A DNA stretch of 64,000 nt from Aspidapion aeneum. Lineage: Eukaryota > Arthropoda > Insecta > Coleoptera > Brentidae. The stretch covers positions 7,499,477-7,563,476 of the forward strand of contig OY755045.1 in the NCBI GenBank assembly GCA_963576565.1, given 5' to 3'. Made by a program: the position numbers and the translations under genes. This document shows, piece by piece, positions 1 through 10,582 of the stretch (position 1 is the first letter of the stretch; every line of letters starts with the position of its first letter). The notes beneath the pieces were generated by a model. The model made no database searches. It was not told the DNA's origin and saw only the letters and a list, made by a program, of their open reading frames with translations.

Positions 1-1307
1 ATGCCGACATAAAAGTCGTAAGTGACACGTTATCGTAACTTAGGCTCACTTTCAAGTAACCCTTTCGACTATCAGGGAATATAGTTTGGGACGCCATGTT
101 TTTATTTAAGAAAGAAAATTTAATAGTTTTGTTGTCGTTTTATGAGCTCATATTAAAGAGCTATACTATTTTAGAAACAAATTAGTTGAAGCTTACCAAA
201 AATGCTCTTCTTAAGCACCATTTGTTGGAGTTAACTGTCGATTATGAAAACATAACCTCCAAAATCACAACACAAAAATTCCATCAGCTACCAGAAAACG
301 GCTCAATTTTACGGGCGCACCGGTTTTTTGCAATATATATAATGCATGTTATACAAAAAACTTTGCGTCGCACTCGAATTTTGATCCTCTGCTTGTAAAT
401 TCTCACACTTTTGGATAACATAGTACATATTATAACCATAACCAAACAAAAAAACTAAGCGAGTCTGTTTACTGTTGTGTCCACCATATTGTGTAACAAT
501 TCTACCAAAAAGAAACGATTATATTATTTGCAACTACATCGCAACTTTTATGCCATTACGGAAAAAAAACAGCCTCTACGACGTAGTAGATACCTGGCTA
601 CGACGTAGTAGTGTAGTTGTTACTACAGTGACTTTCAACACTTGGCCAAGTGGTTATAACCAGAAATTGGTTCCCCACTTAGGGAATTATAACGTCGCTG
701 TATGGTATACTGAGACGTAGCGGGAGTACGTTCCGGTTACTTTTAAGAAATTCTTTCTAGTTGGGGTTTCGTCGTTACAACTTTAAATGTTTGTTGGGTA
801 GTACTTTGACGTTATGGGCAGCAGTGAAAGCCTGTACTTAAAAAGCAGTTTTTTTGTAATCCATGTTTGCTGTGTTGAACATTTGGAAGGAACCTGTTCA
901 GAAAACAGTTAAAAAACCACAAAATAACCTTCCTCCGGAACCAAAATAAGATTTTGTAGAGCGCTCTCTTTGTGGAGCGTTTTCGTTTGAAACACTAAAA
1001 GATAACAAGGATTTTGAATCACCCTATATTGGTTAGATCACACCATTTATCACCAGACCATTGTCTCTGTTTTGTGACTTGGCGCAGAACAGGCGAACAA
1101 AAAAAGGACTACCCAAAAGTGTCTCCTCGTAGTCGCAAAGTCATATATCACCGGTGAAATACCGGGCGCGTAGCACACCATATAGAATACCACAGAACTA
1201 GATCTAACGGAAAGTGTTCAGACATCCAGTGGCGTAGACATTTTGTAAAAGTCAAAGAAATGTTTTAAAAAACCTAAAATGGGTTTTCCATTACATTTCA
1301 GCTTTTA
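1..1307. other. No gene recognised
   Basis: AT-rich DNA with only short open frames lacking family motifs. The word CAGTGGCGTAGAC near 1228 resembles the terminus of an hAT-type MITE, but no partner end with a matching target duplication was found. Confidence 0.5.
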
Positions 1308-1530
1308 ATAGTGGGTTTACACATGCATGAATTTAGTGGCGCCAGTGTTCGCGCCAGTTCTATTTGCACGCCAGTAAAGGTTTACACTATTGTGCGAAAA
1401 TTAAAAAGACTGGCACGCTGGCACGCCAGTTTCATTTTTAAAGTGTACACGATACGCGATATGTTGGCTGAACTCTCGGAAGCCTGCAAAATAGTCGCAA
1501 AACTTTTATTGAAAAAAAATTAAGAGATTC

Positions 1531-1749
1531 AGGAAAAGGAACAACGAAAAGGCTGTATCTGCATGGGTTAAAGCATGGATTGCTAGTTGATCTACTTTGG
1601 GTGCTTCCGAAAAACTTTTAGGAGAACTTGCAGCAGAATATCCTGCGAGCTATAAAAACCATCTTCGAATGACAAAGCAACATTTTGATATTCTTCTAGA
1701 GTTTCTCTTATTTAAACAACATTCTTTAAAATTCGGTCTGCTACCTTAA
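1531..1749 (+). pseudogene. Harbinger transposase, N-terminal remnant
   Basis: In one frame the sequence encodes a block with KRNNEKAVSAWVKAWIAS, an in-frame TGA stop at 1588-1590, then STLGASEKLLGELAAEYP and ASYKNHLRMTKQHFDILLEF. This order (basic segment, W-x-x-x-W, then LRM-x-x-x-x-FD-x-LL) is the N-terminal signature of Harbinger/HARBI1-like DDE nucleases. The frame ends at 1747-1749, only a few codons past the LRM block, so the catalytic DDE region is missing. It is a relic of an element whose middle was deleted. The family assignment rests on motif recognition, not on a search. Confidence 0.72.
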
Positions 1750-2040
1750 ACAATAGTACTTTTGGAGTGTATACTTCATTTGCACCGGCTCCGGAACGTT
1801 GGCTTTTTTTAATTTTTGTCAATTCCAAAGCATATGTGTTTCTTATGGATCATATTTTTGCTTTTACTTCTGCAACTTCAAAGCGTTCAATAGTCATTAT
1901 TTTACTAATTTTTTGGGAAGCCCTATCTCGACTATCTTTGTTTTTATACGAACTACTGTGTACATCCCATAAACAAGGAAAACATTCATAGCCTTCAAGA
2001 AACTGTATGGTCAGTTCTGCTGACCACTTTTTTTAGTCAT
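1750..2040 (-). pseudogene. MADF (Myb/SANT-like) protein, N-terminal remnant
   Basis: Read from 2029 leftwards, the minus strand encodes KWSAELTIQFLEGYECFPCL followed by WDVHSSSYKNKDSRDRASQK, ISKIMTIERFEVAEVKAKI, a TGA stop at 1850-1852, and SIRNTYALELTKIKKSQRSG. The W-x-x-x-x-x-x-x-FL, F/PCLWD, YKNKD and SGAG-like words are the MADF domain pattern. An upstream ATG at about 2040 is out of frame across a run of A. MADF or Myb-like proteins are the usual second gene of Harbinger elements and bind DNA near the ends. Its convergent placement against the transposase remnant supports one original two-gene transposon. Confidence 0.72.
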
Positions 2041-2388
2041 ATTAAGCTATAAAAACAAAAATAAACAAAATTTTTAAGCTCAAACACAATGAAAATAAAA
2101 AATAATGTAAAATAATGAACTTAAAACTGGCGAGCCGACGTGCAAGCACTTGTTTACACATGAAAATTTTCCTTTTCTGCGCGCATGCGTCACCACTGGT
2201 GCCAGCAAATTCAGTCAGCTGCAGACTTTTTTGATACATGCATGCAAAAAAATAACTTGTGTGCAAGTCGGTGTTTACACTTGCAAATTTAACTTACTGG
2301 CGCGCCAGTTTTTATTGGCGCCAGCAAATCCATGCATGTGTAAACTCTCCTTAAATCAAAGTCAAAATACGCTTTATTATCTAAAAAT

Positions 2389-3060
2389 CAGTGGCAGCTG
2401 CTACAGGGAGGTCAACGGGGCAGTGCCCTCCCAAAACTAGACAACAACCAGTATTTTTAATTGATTTATTTAAAAAAAGTTAAATCTTTCCTTACGATAT
2501 CCTTTTTTAAGTCTGTGTTAACTGGGTAAACTTTTTTAGCGTAAAATATTACAAGCCGGCAGCACCGTGCGGGACAAGATTTCAATTTCACCCGTTTTTC
2601 AGAGGTGTATGAGTGCCTGTTATCGCGCGGGGGCGGGAGGATTGTTTGTTTTAGTTAACGTCGGCCATATTCATCGTGCCAAACCGTTCGTTGCCCTTCC
2701 TACATGTTTCCGTTTCTATCCTTATTGAAGACGTATGAGTTTGTTTTGATTTGGGGTCCGTCAGGATCAGTAGTTAAAAGCCTTGCCGGTCCATTGTTCG
2801 TTTTTGTTTGTTTTTAAAATGGAGATAAATACCGTCGATTATATAATTAACTGTGCAAATTTAAATGCGTTGACATATGAACTTTGATTACAAATAAAAT
2901 CTTTAGGGCCACATAGACCGGACCCAAAAATTACCCAAAATTTTAGTAATAAAAAATTATACGATGCTGGAAACTGGTTGTTGAATAGTGCCTATAGGCA
3001 AAACATTACCGAACAAATGTGGCAAAAAATAGACATATACTTAGTAGGTTAATGGACTAT
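2389..3060 (+). mobile_element. hAT-type 5' end (ZMYM1-like transposase group), truncated
   Basis: It begins with CAGTGGCAGCTGCTACAGGG, a CAGNG-type hAT terminus, and is the inverted counterpart of 5095-5832: both share the word series leading to an ATG and the same first codons. Similarity fades after about 3050, so only the 5' portion is present. No matching 3' end or target duplication was identified. Confidence 0.6.
2819..3052 (+). pseudogene. hAT transposase N-terminus, ZMYM1-like
   Basis: ATG at 2819 begins MEINTVDYIINCANLNALTY; a TGA stop follows at 2885-2887, then the frame continues with LQIKSLGPHRPDPKI and TQNFSNKKLYDAGNWLLNSA. The QNFS...KLYD...NWL arrangement is the start of the TTF-type zinc-finger region seen in ZMYM1-like hAT transposases. 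The Cys residues that follow in the 5.2-kb copy are lost here. It is a non-functional fragment. Confidence 0.6.
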
Positions 3061-3240
3061 TTAAAATTCTGTGGGATTTTTGACGTGGCTCTACGGGGCC
3101 ATAAAAAAGAAAGGTGAATAGACTTTATCTATAAATAATTAAACTAAAAACTACACTGCTTATTCTTTTTAACAATTTCTTACTAAATTTGAAACTCCGA
3201 AGATTCACGACTGCAGCCGAGAATGTACCTTTATAAAAAA

Positions 3241-3799
3241 TACTCTGCCAATATATGGGCCCCTAAGCTCACACTAGGTACTATAGTTATAGTGTACGTG
3301 TGAGCTAATATAACTAAAAACTAAAATATATTTTATTCAACTCCAGACTAAATTACCTTTTGTTTGATACCACACAAGCCATGTTTTGACTTAAACTCAA
3401 ATTTTTAAAATCTACCCTCACCCTTAAAAAAAATAAAAACTAAAATGTATTTTGTTAAACTCCGGACTCAATTACCTTTCGTTTGATATCACACACGCCA
3501 TATTTTCACTTAAACTCTAATTTTTGAAATATACCCCCACCCCTTTTTTTTAAATAAATTAAAATGTATTTTGTTTAACTCCAGACTCAATTACCTTTCG
3601 TTTGATATCACACACGCCATATTTTCACTTAAACTCTAATTTTTTAAATCTACCCCCACCCTTTTATTTGGTTTGTGTTCGGTGGATTTTGTTCATTTTT
3701 AAATGGGACCATCTCGGCCCAAAACCCAGCCTAGGTACCAAATTTCATTAAAATCGGCCAAGCGGTTTTTGAGTTATGCGCGTTGGTCGTTACAGACAT

Positions 3800-3838
<39 letters not shown>

Positions 3839-4004
3839 TACAGACAGACAGACAGACAGACAGACGGCGCAACAAAAAAGTTTCAAAATCATCTGAAACG
3901 CAAAGATATATAAAAATTTTTGAAATCGGAGCAACTTTTTTTTTCTCGAAAAAATTAGGATCACCATAGCTCACACTACTATAGTATAGTATATGTGTGA
4001 GCTA
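3241..4004 (-). mobile_element. Microsatellite-bearing interspersed element, copy M1 (Helentron/mini-me-like)
   Basis: Reverse-oriented copy of a family with five members here. On the minus strand it opens with a palindromic module AGCTCACAC...GTGTGAGCT, then GATTTCAAAAATTTTTATAT-type sequence, a CTGT/CTGTATGT tetranucleotide tract (about 3797-3864), a core ending in AACTCAAAAACCGCTTGGCC, about 115-bp tandem units, and a second palindromic module before GGCAGAGTA. A GTCY microsatellite with a conserved core is the known layout of insect mini-me and Helentron-associated elements; that assignment is inference. Confidence 0.65.
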
Positions 4005-4455
4005 ATAAGATAATTTTTTTAGTCCGTGGATTTAGTAAGAAACGCCTCAAAAATATTCGAATATTCTTAGGGGGCTAGCATTACTCCACTAACCCCTAGG
4101 TTCAAAAGCTACGCCACTGATGTTAAAAGTCAGCTCTGCCGCTGAAAAGTCAAAAAGGCATAATGAAATAAGTAACACTTAATAAATTCTTTTCAATGCA
4201 TGCATCGATGCGTACAGACAGACAGACAAACAAAATAGGTATATTTTGATTACGTAGTAGGGTATGTTTTTTGGCCATCCCTTTTAGCGTGTATGTATGT
4301 ATGGGGTGACCTTTTTTGTTAACGACTACTGTTCAGCAAAGTCCATTCGCCAAGGGTAGGTTAATAATGCGATTTGAGTCCATTAAAATATGGAGTGTCA
4401 AAAAAAGTGTCAACATTTTTTACAATTACCAGTTTTGTCGATTTTTTTAATAACT
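4005..4455. other. No gene recognised
   Basis: Short AT-rich stretch. It ends one possible hAT terminus (CTACGCCACTG near 4122) and holds short GACA runs near 4216. No coding signal seen. Confidence 0.4.
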
Positions 4456-4822
4456 AAGACACAGTGCTTATGTATTGGAAACGAATCCAGTAAGTTGGAA
4501 CTAGACAATGTACAAACAATATCTCCATGCAATGAGTATGTATACTTCGGTGTCATATTTGATAAGACACGAACAGACTGTAAAGAACTGGAAAAAAGAA
4601 TAGTAACGGCAAAAAAGGTTATTGGATGTCTTAGCACTATTTTATGGAGCAGAGAGATAAAAAAATATTAAAATTTAACATATATGAAACAATGGTGAAA
4701 AGCAACAGTCGGTCCAAAGATCAATGAGTGAAAAAAATCTGACAGAAGATGATTGTCAGGATCGAAGGAGGTGGAGAATAGGCGTCGGACAACGTAGAAA
4801 AACGTTGTAAACCGACATAGTA
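4456..4822 (+). pseudogene. LINE-B 3' fragment with internal deletion
   Basis: It encodes CLCIGNESSKLELDNVQTIS, then PCNEYVYFGVIFDKTRTDCK and KKVIGCLSTILWSREIKK, matching the other LINE-B copies. It then jumps from the region after ATGGTGAAAAGC to the extreme C-terminus (QDRRRWRIGVGQRR) and the 3' end CGACATAGTAGG. About 300 bp of coding sequence present in the 56.4-kb copy is missing. The segment lies C-terminal to the reverse transcriptase domain. Dead fragment. Confidence 0.75.
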
Positions 4823-4825
4823 GGC

Positions 4826-4998
4826 AGGCGCGGATCTACGGGAGGGGAAAAAGGGGAAATTCTCCCCCCCCCCTAAATCTCAAACTATAATTAGTTTTGA
4901 CTCACAGAATACACCTCCTGGTCACGATGCGAAATAGTTTTATGCAATATTGATTATGATATTTCCCCCCTAAATAAAGTTTCTAGATCCGCCGGTGT
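4826..4998. mobile_element. hAT-type MITE, GGATCTAC ends
   Basis: The ends read GGCGCGGATCTACGGGAGGG and, inverted, TCTAGATCCGCCGG, with C- and G-rich blocks just inside. They resemble the GGCGGATCCAGG family elsewhere in the window. No clean target duplication was found. Confidence 0.45.
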
Positions 4999-5094
4999 AC
5001 TAGGTAGTAGTCTTATTTTATAGGTAAGATTATTATGACCCTTATGACATTGGCGCACCCAGGGGTGGGGGGTGGCTCGGGGCTAGGTTTCCCC

Positions 5095-5383
5095 CCAAGC
5101 CTGAGATTTTTTTTAGATATTTTCCACGTATGTCATGAAAAAACACACGTTTGTTCATAATAAGACAAATAAAGCAAACAAAAGCATTTTGTTTTTGAGA
5201 ACCGCACAACCAGTTTTCAGCATCGTATAATTTTTTACTACTTGCACTAAAATTTTGGTTAATTTTTAGGATTTTAAGGTCCGGTCTATTTGGCCCTAAA
5301 GATTTTATTTGTAATCGAAGTTCTTATGGCAACGTATTTAAATTTGCACAGTTAATTATGTCATCGACGGTATTTATTTCCAT
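5095..5383 (-). pseudogene. hAT transposase N-terminus with TTF-like zinc region
   Basis: From the ATG at 5381-5383 the minus strand encodes MEINTVDDIINCANLNTLP, a stop at 5324-5326, then ELRLQIKSLGPNRPDLKI, NQNFSASSKKLYDAENWLCG and QKQNAFVCFICLIMNKRVFF. The LYD-x-x-x-WLCG followed by AFVCFIC-LI is the conserved zinc-binding block of ZMYM1-like hAT transposases. It retains the Cys pair lost in the 2.8-kb copy. The frame ends where another repeat begins. Confidence 0.68.
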
Positions 5384-5832
5384 ATTATATACAAACGATA
5401 ACAAAAACAATGACCCGCGACCGGCAATGCTTTTTACTACTGACAAAGCCCAAATCAAAACAAACTCATACGTCTTTACTAAGGATAGAACCGGCAACGT
5501 GTAGAAGGGCAACGGATGTTTCCGCACGATGATTATGGCCGACTTCAACTAAAACACACATTCCTCCCGCCTCCACTCGAGATCATCCACTCATACCCCG
5601 CTGAAAAACGGCTGAAATGGAAACCTTGCCCTGCGCGACGCTGCCGGCTTGTAATTATTTGCACTAAAAAAGTTCACCCAATTAATCGCTTGTTGTTAAC
5701 CACAGATAATAAAAAGAACTAGACAATCCTGCAACTTTTTTTAAATAAATCAATTAAAAATACTGTTTGTTGTCTAATTTTGGGAGGGGGGGCACTACCC
5801 CGTTGCCCTCCCTGTAGCGGCCGCCACTGCTC
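5095..5832 (-). mobile_element. hAT-type 5' end (ZMYM1-like), inverted relative to 2389
   Basis: The minus strand starts at about 5832 with CAGTGGCGGCCGCTACAGGG, followed by a C-rich block and the same non-coding leader as the copy at 2389, then the coding start at 5383. The left limit near 5095 abuts a fragment of the GGCGCACCCAGG MITE family (5051-5110). Confidence 0.6.
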
Positions 5833-5878
5833 CCTTGTATCAAGGTTTTTTTTGTAGTATTAAACTAACCCTGTACTC

Positions 5879-5991
5879 ATGGGCGCACCCAGGGAGGGGG
5901 CCTCGGGGCCCGGTTCCCCTCCCAAGCCTAAGATTAATACGACAACATGAGGTCTCGGCCCCCCCAAGACATATTCCTCGGTGCGCCACTG
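5879..5991. mobile_element. hAT-type MITE, family GGCGCACCCAGG (short copy)
   Basis: Left end ATGGGCGCACCCAGGG, right end GGTGCGCCACTG inverted, with an internal deletion relative to the 27409 copy. Flanking CTGTA words on both sides are a partial match to an 8-bp target duplication. Confidence 0.65.
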
Positions 5992-6340
5992 CTGTAGGTT
6001 ATTGTAAAATTTAAATCAGGGCTGAAGACGTTAATTACATGATGATTTTTCGGCTTTCTTACATAAACTACATAATTTTCTTCAACCACATACACACACA
6101 TGGCATAAAAAAATGTAAGTACAGTCTATTGTTATTTTTATCGACCTTGCCACAAAAACCGAAATTACACGCTTAACAGATTTCAGATTTCCCACATTTT
6201 GGCTTAGTTTATACTTAAAGTCGAGTTAGATTGTCGGAATTGGACCAAGGTTAAAAAAATTTGCGTTACTTACGCTTTTTCGACATGCACACTTGGCTTG
6301 CAGTTTTTTAAAAATAGTTTAACTATAATAATAATGACAA

Positions 6341-7313
6341 GAAGTAAAAATTGGGGGGGGGGTCATGGAATTCGTTTTCGGGCTATACCTATTTAAATCC
6401 GCGCCACTGAAATATTGAAAAATATGACCTTTTGTACTTTTTTTATAATAACTTATCGCCAAATAAAAAAAAAACTGGTATTAGTCTTATTTTGTTGAGA
6501 AAAGGGTCCTTTTAGGAATTTTATAAATTTTAAACATATAGTTAGCCTCACATATCAGAGTGGCTCAACATTCTGAAAAATTGAAATACAGAAAAAATAC
6601 CTGAGATTTATTAAATATAAAGAAAGGAAACCAAAAGTCAAAATTATCTTCACTTGCTTTTATGTGAGTCGTCGGGCACTTTAGGTGACATTCTCTGTTG
6701 GTAAAAAACTGTATATATTTTTTTAAGCAGGATTTTATTGAATTAGTCAGTGGTTGTAATTTCGATGATAACAACAATAGACACTTTCATGCTCAAAAAT
6801 TTTGAGTTTTTATTAGCAAAAACATTACTTCTTACTCATTTTTTGTACATTCAAAAACTTCTCGGGGGGAGGCAAGTGCCCCTAGTGCCCCCCCTCCCCT
6901 GGATCCGCCACTGAAACTTACAAACTACAGTCGAACCTCTATAACTCGAACCTGAAGGGACAACCAAAACAGTTCGAGTTATGGAGAGTTCGAGTTATAG
7001 AAACTCGAGTTACATAGGTTAAAATACATGTAAAAAGTGCAGGGACCACTTAAAAGGTTCGAGTTATAGAGAGGTTCGAGTTATAGAGTTTCGAGTTAGA
7101 GAGGTTCGACTGTAATGTCAAAAACTTATAAAATTCCTAAAAGGACTTTTTTTTCGATAAACTAAGACTAATATCAGGTTTTATTTTTACTTGGCGATAA
7201 GTTATTACAAAAAAACTACAAAAGGTCATATTTTTCCATATTTCAGTGGCGCACATTTAAATAAGTATAACTCGAAAACGAATCCCATGACCCCTCAATT
7301 TTTTTTGGAAAAA
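6341..7313. mobile_element. Long inverted-repeat element with 190-bp arms
   Basis: The segment 6341-6535 recurs inverted at 7125-7313, sharing the words GTCATGG/CCATGAC, ATTTAAAT, CAGTGGCGC/GCGCCACTG, AAAATATGACC and ACTTATCGCC. The arms enclose a fragment ending in GGATCCGCCACTG (6913) and a pogo-type MITE (6928-7112), so the centre was a later landing site. No coding region is seen. Confidence 0.65.
6928..7112. mobile_element. pogo/Tigger-like MITE (185 bp), copy 1
   Basis: Ends CAGTCGAACCTCTATAACTC and its inverse GAGGTTCGACTG, flanked on both sides by TA (6926-6927 and 7113-7114). The interior repeats TTCGAGTTATAGAG-like words several times. A same-length copy lies at 15032-15216. TA target choice and CAGT-type ends fit the Tc1/mariner-pogo group. 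Confidence 0.85.
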
Positions 7314-7444
7314 ACATCAAGAAGATTTGGCCTTCAACATATCCCAAATTGAGCTCATCGGACGCATCCCGGTAAACAATGTATTTAGTGCCTCCTCATT
7401 AATTTTACGTATTTTGTTATAAAAAAAAAATAAAAAAAAGATTT

Positions 7445-7516
7445 GGGCTCAACCGGGATTTGAACCCGGGACCTCTCGCACCCAAAGCGAGAATCATACC
7501 CCTAGACCATTGAGCC
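7445..7516 (-). tRNA. tRNA-Pro (UGG anticodon)
   Basis: The 72-nt minus-strand sequence folds as a complete cloverleaf: acceptor strands GGCTCAA and TTGAGCC with discriminator C, D arm TGGTCTAGGGG, anticodon stem CTCGC/GCGAG enclosing loop TTTGGGT (anticodon TGG), and T arm CCGGG-TTCAAAT-CCCGG. No intron is present. Internal box B GGTTCAAATCC is intact, and a run of T follows just downstream on the minus strand as a pol III terminator. It is expected to decode CCA and other CCN proline codons. Isolated among repeats, it looks functional. Confidence 0.95.
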
Positions 7517-8098
7517 GCCATACATATACCTTTTGGAATACGCTTGATAATCTACACCGCGGTCCACTTGAAACTGCAATGAATAAGATGTGTTATAGAA
7601 TTGTAATGCGGTTTTACCGTAGAATAAAAAATATATGGATGTGTTTAATACAAAAAATGATAAGATAAGAGAAGTAGCACTTTTTTTGTAAGCTAGCCTT
7701 TCATTGATACCTAGAAACAAAATATATTTTTTTAAATTATGTAAAATTAAGATACAGAATGTAAATAAGAAGTAGTAATTTATATCTGTATCTTCTAACA
7801 TCCTTAACCTATCATAATACAGCATGGACAAGGTCAGTATAGCTATATAAAAAAACTCATTAAAAACACATGCAGGTAAGTACCGTTGAGATCGAGCCTC
7901 ATGCTTTTAACAGAATTTATGTTCTTGTAAAAAAAAGTAAAAGGAAATAAAAATAAGGATGTTCTCACTTCTCATACAATCTTAAATGATTACTTACTTA
8001 CCGTACCTACCTTAATTTACATATTTTTTAAACAGTTAGCAAATGCCAACCTAAAACGTCGTCACTTCACATTAAATAAAAAAATTTTTTTTAATTAT
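7517..8098. other. No gene recognised
   Basis: AT-rich DNA between the tRNA 5' side and a LINE-B copy. A minus-strand open frame (7502-7831) overlaps the tRNA and has no recognisable domain. Confidence 0.5.
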
Positions 8099-8751
8099 AC
8101 TACTACTACTATGTCGGTTTAGAACGTTTTTCTATGTTGTCCGACGCCTATTCTCCACCTCCTTCGATCCTGACAATCATCTTCTGTCAGGTTTTTTGAG
8201 ACATTCATCTTTGGATTAACTGTTGCCATTCCAGTTTAGGACGCCCTCTTTTTCTGCGCCCTATTGGTTGCCATTCTAGGACCTGCTGGTAATTTTTCGC
8301 CGTTCATCCGTTGTACATGACCGTACCATATCAGTTGTCTTTTAGTGATATCATCCGTTATGCTTCCCTCGATTCCCATTCTTTCTTTTATGATCTGTTC
8401 TAGATATTCTCCTTGATTTTCTTATTGCATCCATTTCGACAATTTCCATTTTTGTTTTGTATTTTTTTATCACCCGACAAGTCTCAATACCATACAAGAG
8501 CGTGCTTTTCACCATTGTTTCATATATGTTAAAATTTACATTCTTTTTTATCTCTCTGCTCCATAAAATACTGTTGAGACAGCCAATAACCTTTTTTGCT
8601 TTAACTACTCTGTTTCCAGTTTTTTACAGTCTGTTCCTGTGAAATCCAAGTAATAATCACTTAATTCGTTTCCAACACACAAAAGTACCTACCGTGTCTT
8701 GTCCACGTTCACTAGTAACCCCCACTTTTCGTATTCTTCCGCACGGTAAAA
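8099..8751 (-). pseudogene. LINE-B 3' end, decayed
   Basis: Minus-strand copy matching the 56.4-kb LINE-B: the 3' tail is a short TAG repeat next to CCGACATAGT, followed upstream by the QDRRRWRIGVGQRR, ERRKRGRP and IWYGHVQRM regions and the LCIGNE block. Several frameshifts break it. It stops at 8751, where a MITE begins, and no continuation is present beyond that element. Confidence 0.8.
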
Positions 8752-9102
8752 AATTTTGTCTACAACAAAAACACGTTATTTTTTTCAATAAATTGTTTTA
8801 CTTTAAAACAATTTGTTTTGAACTAAAATATTTCTTTTTAATTCAACGCAGCGTTTAATCTTGAAATTAGACTTTATTTTTCTTCTTTAATTGATTTGAT
8901 TAAGTATACATTTTGTGACAAAGCAAATTGTCTTCATATAAGTAATATTTTGCTTCCAGAGAAAACGGTGCCTTAGATTAATTCAGTACCAACTTATAAT
9001 AAAACAATTTCTGTTTCATATAAACAAAAGACATTTTTTATTCTAAATCAAATTCTTAGATCAAAGCAATTTGCTTTGATCTAAACAATTTTTTTTACCG
9101 TG
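8752..9102. mobile_element. TIR element with CACGGTAAAAAA ends (about 350 bp)
   Basis: Left end CACGGTAAAAAATTTTG; right end, inverted, CACGGTAAAAAAAATTG with TA following. The interior has AAACAATTTGTTTT-type words and a palindromic ATCAAAGCAA...TTGCTTTGAT segment (9060-9081). A related element with CACAGAAAAAA ends lies at 44221-44598. Confidence 0.65.
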
Positions 9103-9227
9103 TAAAACAGACCCACAAAAACGTTCCCGGGACCTTCAAGGAACCTGTATCGGACTCTGAGGTTCCTAGGCAATTTAAACCGTCCCCTAGGTCCGGAATG
9201 GACGTTTTTAAAACGTACCGGTGCTAC

Positions 9228-9430
9228 CAGTGGCGTGTCGTATAAGGGGCCAGGGGGGCGAACGTCCCCCTCCCGCCCCTCTGCGCTTGGTACCCCTGGC
9301 GTTCTTTGAGAAAAAATAGAATTAATTTTTATTTTTAAAAAAAGGTTTGCAATTTATTTGACTCTTATACCTATATTTTTCTTAAGGTCTTCGCCCCCCC
9401 CCTCGCCCTTTTATCCTCGACACGCTACTG
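9228..9430. mobile_element. hAT-type MITE (203 bp), GTGTCG ends
   Basis: Ends CAGTGGCGTGTCG and inverted CGACACGCTACTG, with flanks GGTGCTAC (9220-9227) and TGTGCTAC (9431-9438), an 8-bp target duplication with one mismatch. Interior is C/G-rich at both margins and AT-rich in the middle. Confidence 0.8.
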
Positions 9431-10095
9431 TGTGCTACTAGGGTAAGCTAGGGAGTAGGAATGAATAAGTGTGGGTTTATTTATTTTGTACTGCTTTTAT
9501 CAAGGTTTCATTTTGTTTAATGTGTTTTTTTCTTTTGATAAAAATTAATCAAATTGCATCACTTTTCCGGTAAAAAAAATTTGTAGGTGGAATCAATTGT
9601 CTAGGTATTCTATTTCTTCAAATGACCCATCATTAAATTATTTAATTTAACCATTTATATACGAGGCAGTCAGTGGCGCACCAGTGATCGCCAATATATA
9701 CAAAACGGTACGAAAAATCCTTTTTGTGTTCCAGATCGACGTTGTACTGTTATCGGACAGTCAGGTTTTCGTTCCATCAAGTCACTTAAACTGATTTCGG
9801 ACTCCTCTGAAATACAAGGATTGAAAACAGGCGCATTAGAAATGATTGCTCTCTCTCTTTTCTTTGTCTGTGTTTATCATATGTTGCACTGGAAAAATTG
9901 TATGTAAAACACACACATTACTAGTTTACCTGAGATAAAAATATACCATAAAATTACATTAAATTTACATTTGTCTGAGAAAATTCAAATAAATTGAGTT
10001 TCACAACCAATTTTAAGACATGACAAAATGCCGGGTAAGCCACGTAAATATACAAATATTTATTAAATTTCCAAAAAAAAATTGTGCGACATCTG

Positions 10096-10576
10096 CAGGT
10101 GTGCGTTTGAAAATTGTCACCCAAGGGTAAAGGTTATACCTGGGCTAGCCCAAATTGGTTCGAAAATGATCACGGTCAAAACGATGACGTCATACACCCG
10201 CGTTCGAAAATCAAAAAGGTGATAACCCGGGGTGCGCCTAATTCACCCCGGTCAGAAGCGAGACGAGATTCACCCGCGATTGCGCACTAGCGCTAAGCTT
10301 AAAGTGTTTATTGTTTTTTTAATTATTTTGTGTTATATTTCACACACGATTACTTCAGTAAGTCTAGAACTATATAGAAAAGTAAAAACACTTCTTAAAA
10401 AAGTTAAAATTCTCAAACTAAATCAAATCCAAATTATGTGTTAACAATCACAATGCGTTCGAAAATTTATAAGGCGATATTTATCCAGGGTAATTTGGCT
10501 TTTTCGATGACGTCATCAATATCGCCTTTCCCTACCCTTACCTTACCCTCGCCTTTTATTTTCAAACGCACTCCTG
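10096..10576. mobile_element. TIR element of 481 bp with 6-bp target duplication
   Basis: The 19-bp ends match at 18 positions: CAGGTGTGCGTTTGAAAAT on the left and CAGGAGTGCGTTTGAAAAT on the minus strand at the right. CATCTG flanks both sides (10090-10095, 10577-10582). The interior contains ATGACGTCAT twice. The superfamily is uncertain; 6 bp is short for hAT and long for pogo. Confidence 0.75.
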
Positions 10577-10582
10577 CATCTG

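Larger units (their letters stand above)
1313..2347. mobile_element. PIF/Harbinger-type deletion derivative (about 1.03 kb)
   Basis: The two ends are inverted repeats: the left end reads GTTTACACATGCATG followed by ATTT and TGGCGCCA, and the right end gives the same words on the minus strand with a few mismatches (about 28 of 31 positions). Subterminal words ending in CGCCAG and the word TTTACAC recur many times inside both ends, as expected of transposase-binding sites. The interior holds the start of a transposase-like frame on the plus strand and the start of a MADF-like frame on the minus strand, and the two meet near 1750. Harbinger elements are known to carry exactly these two genes. 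A 3-bp target duplication is expected; TTA-like words flank both ends but I cannot fix it exactly. Confidence 0.75.

Noticed and set aside
3703..3969. Short TDRQ- or SVCL-repeat proteins in the other family M copies (also 18316, 40859, 61693)
   Set aside because: Same artefact of the CTGT microsatellite; they span element boundaries and palindromes.
1226..4122. A single large hAT element bounded by CAGTGGCGTAGAC and CTACGCCACTG
   Set aside because: Flanks CAGACATC and ATGTTAAA do not match and unrelated elements lie between; probably separate relics.
2389..5832. The two inverted hAT 5' ends as TIRs of one 3.4-kb element
   Set aside because: Both contain the coding start of the same gene, so they are two truncated copies in opposite orientation, not terminal repeats.
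7502..7831. 109-codon minus-strand frame beside the tRNA
   Set aside because: It overlaps the tRNA, is AT-biased and has no recognisable domain.
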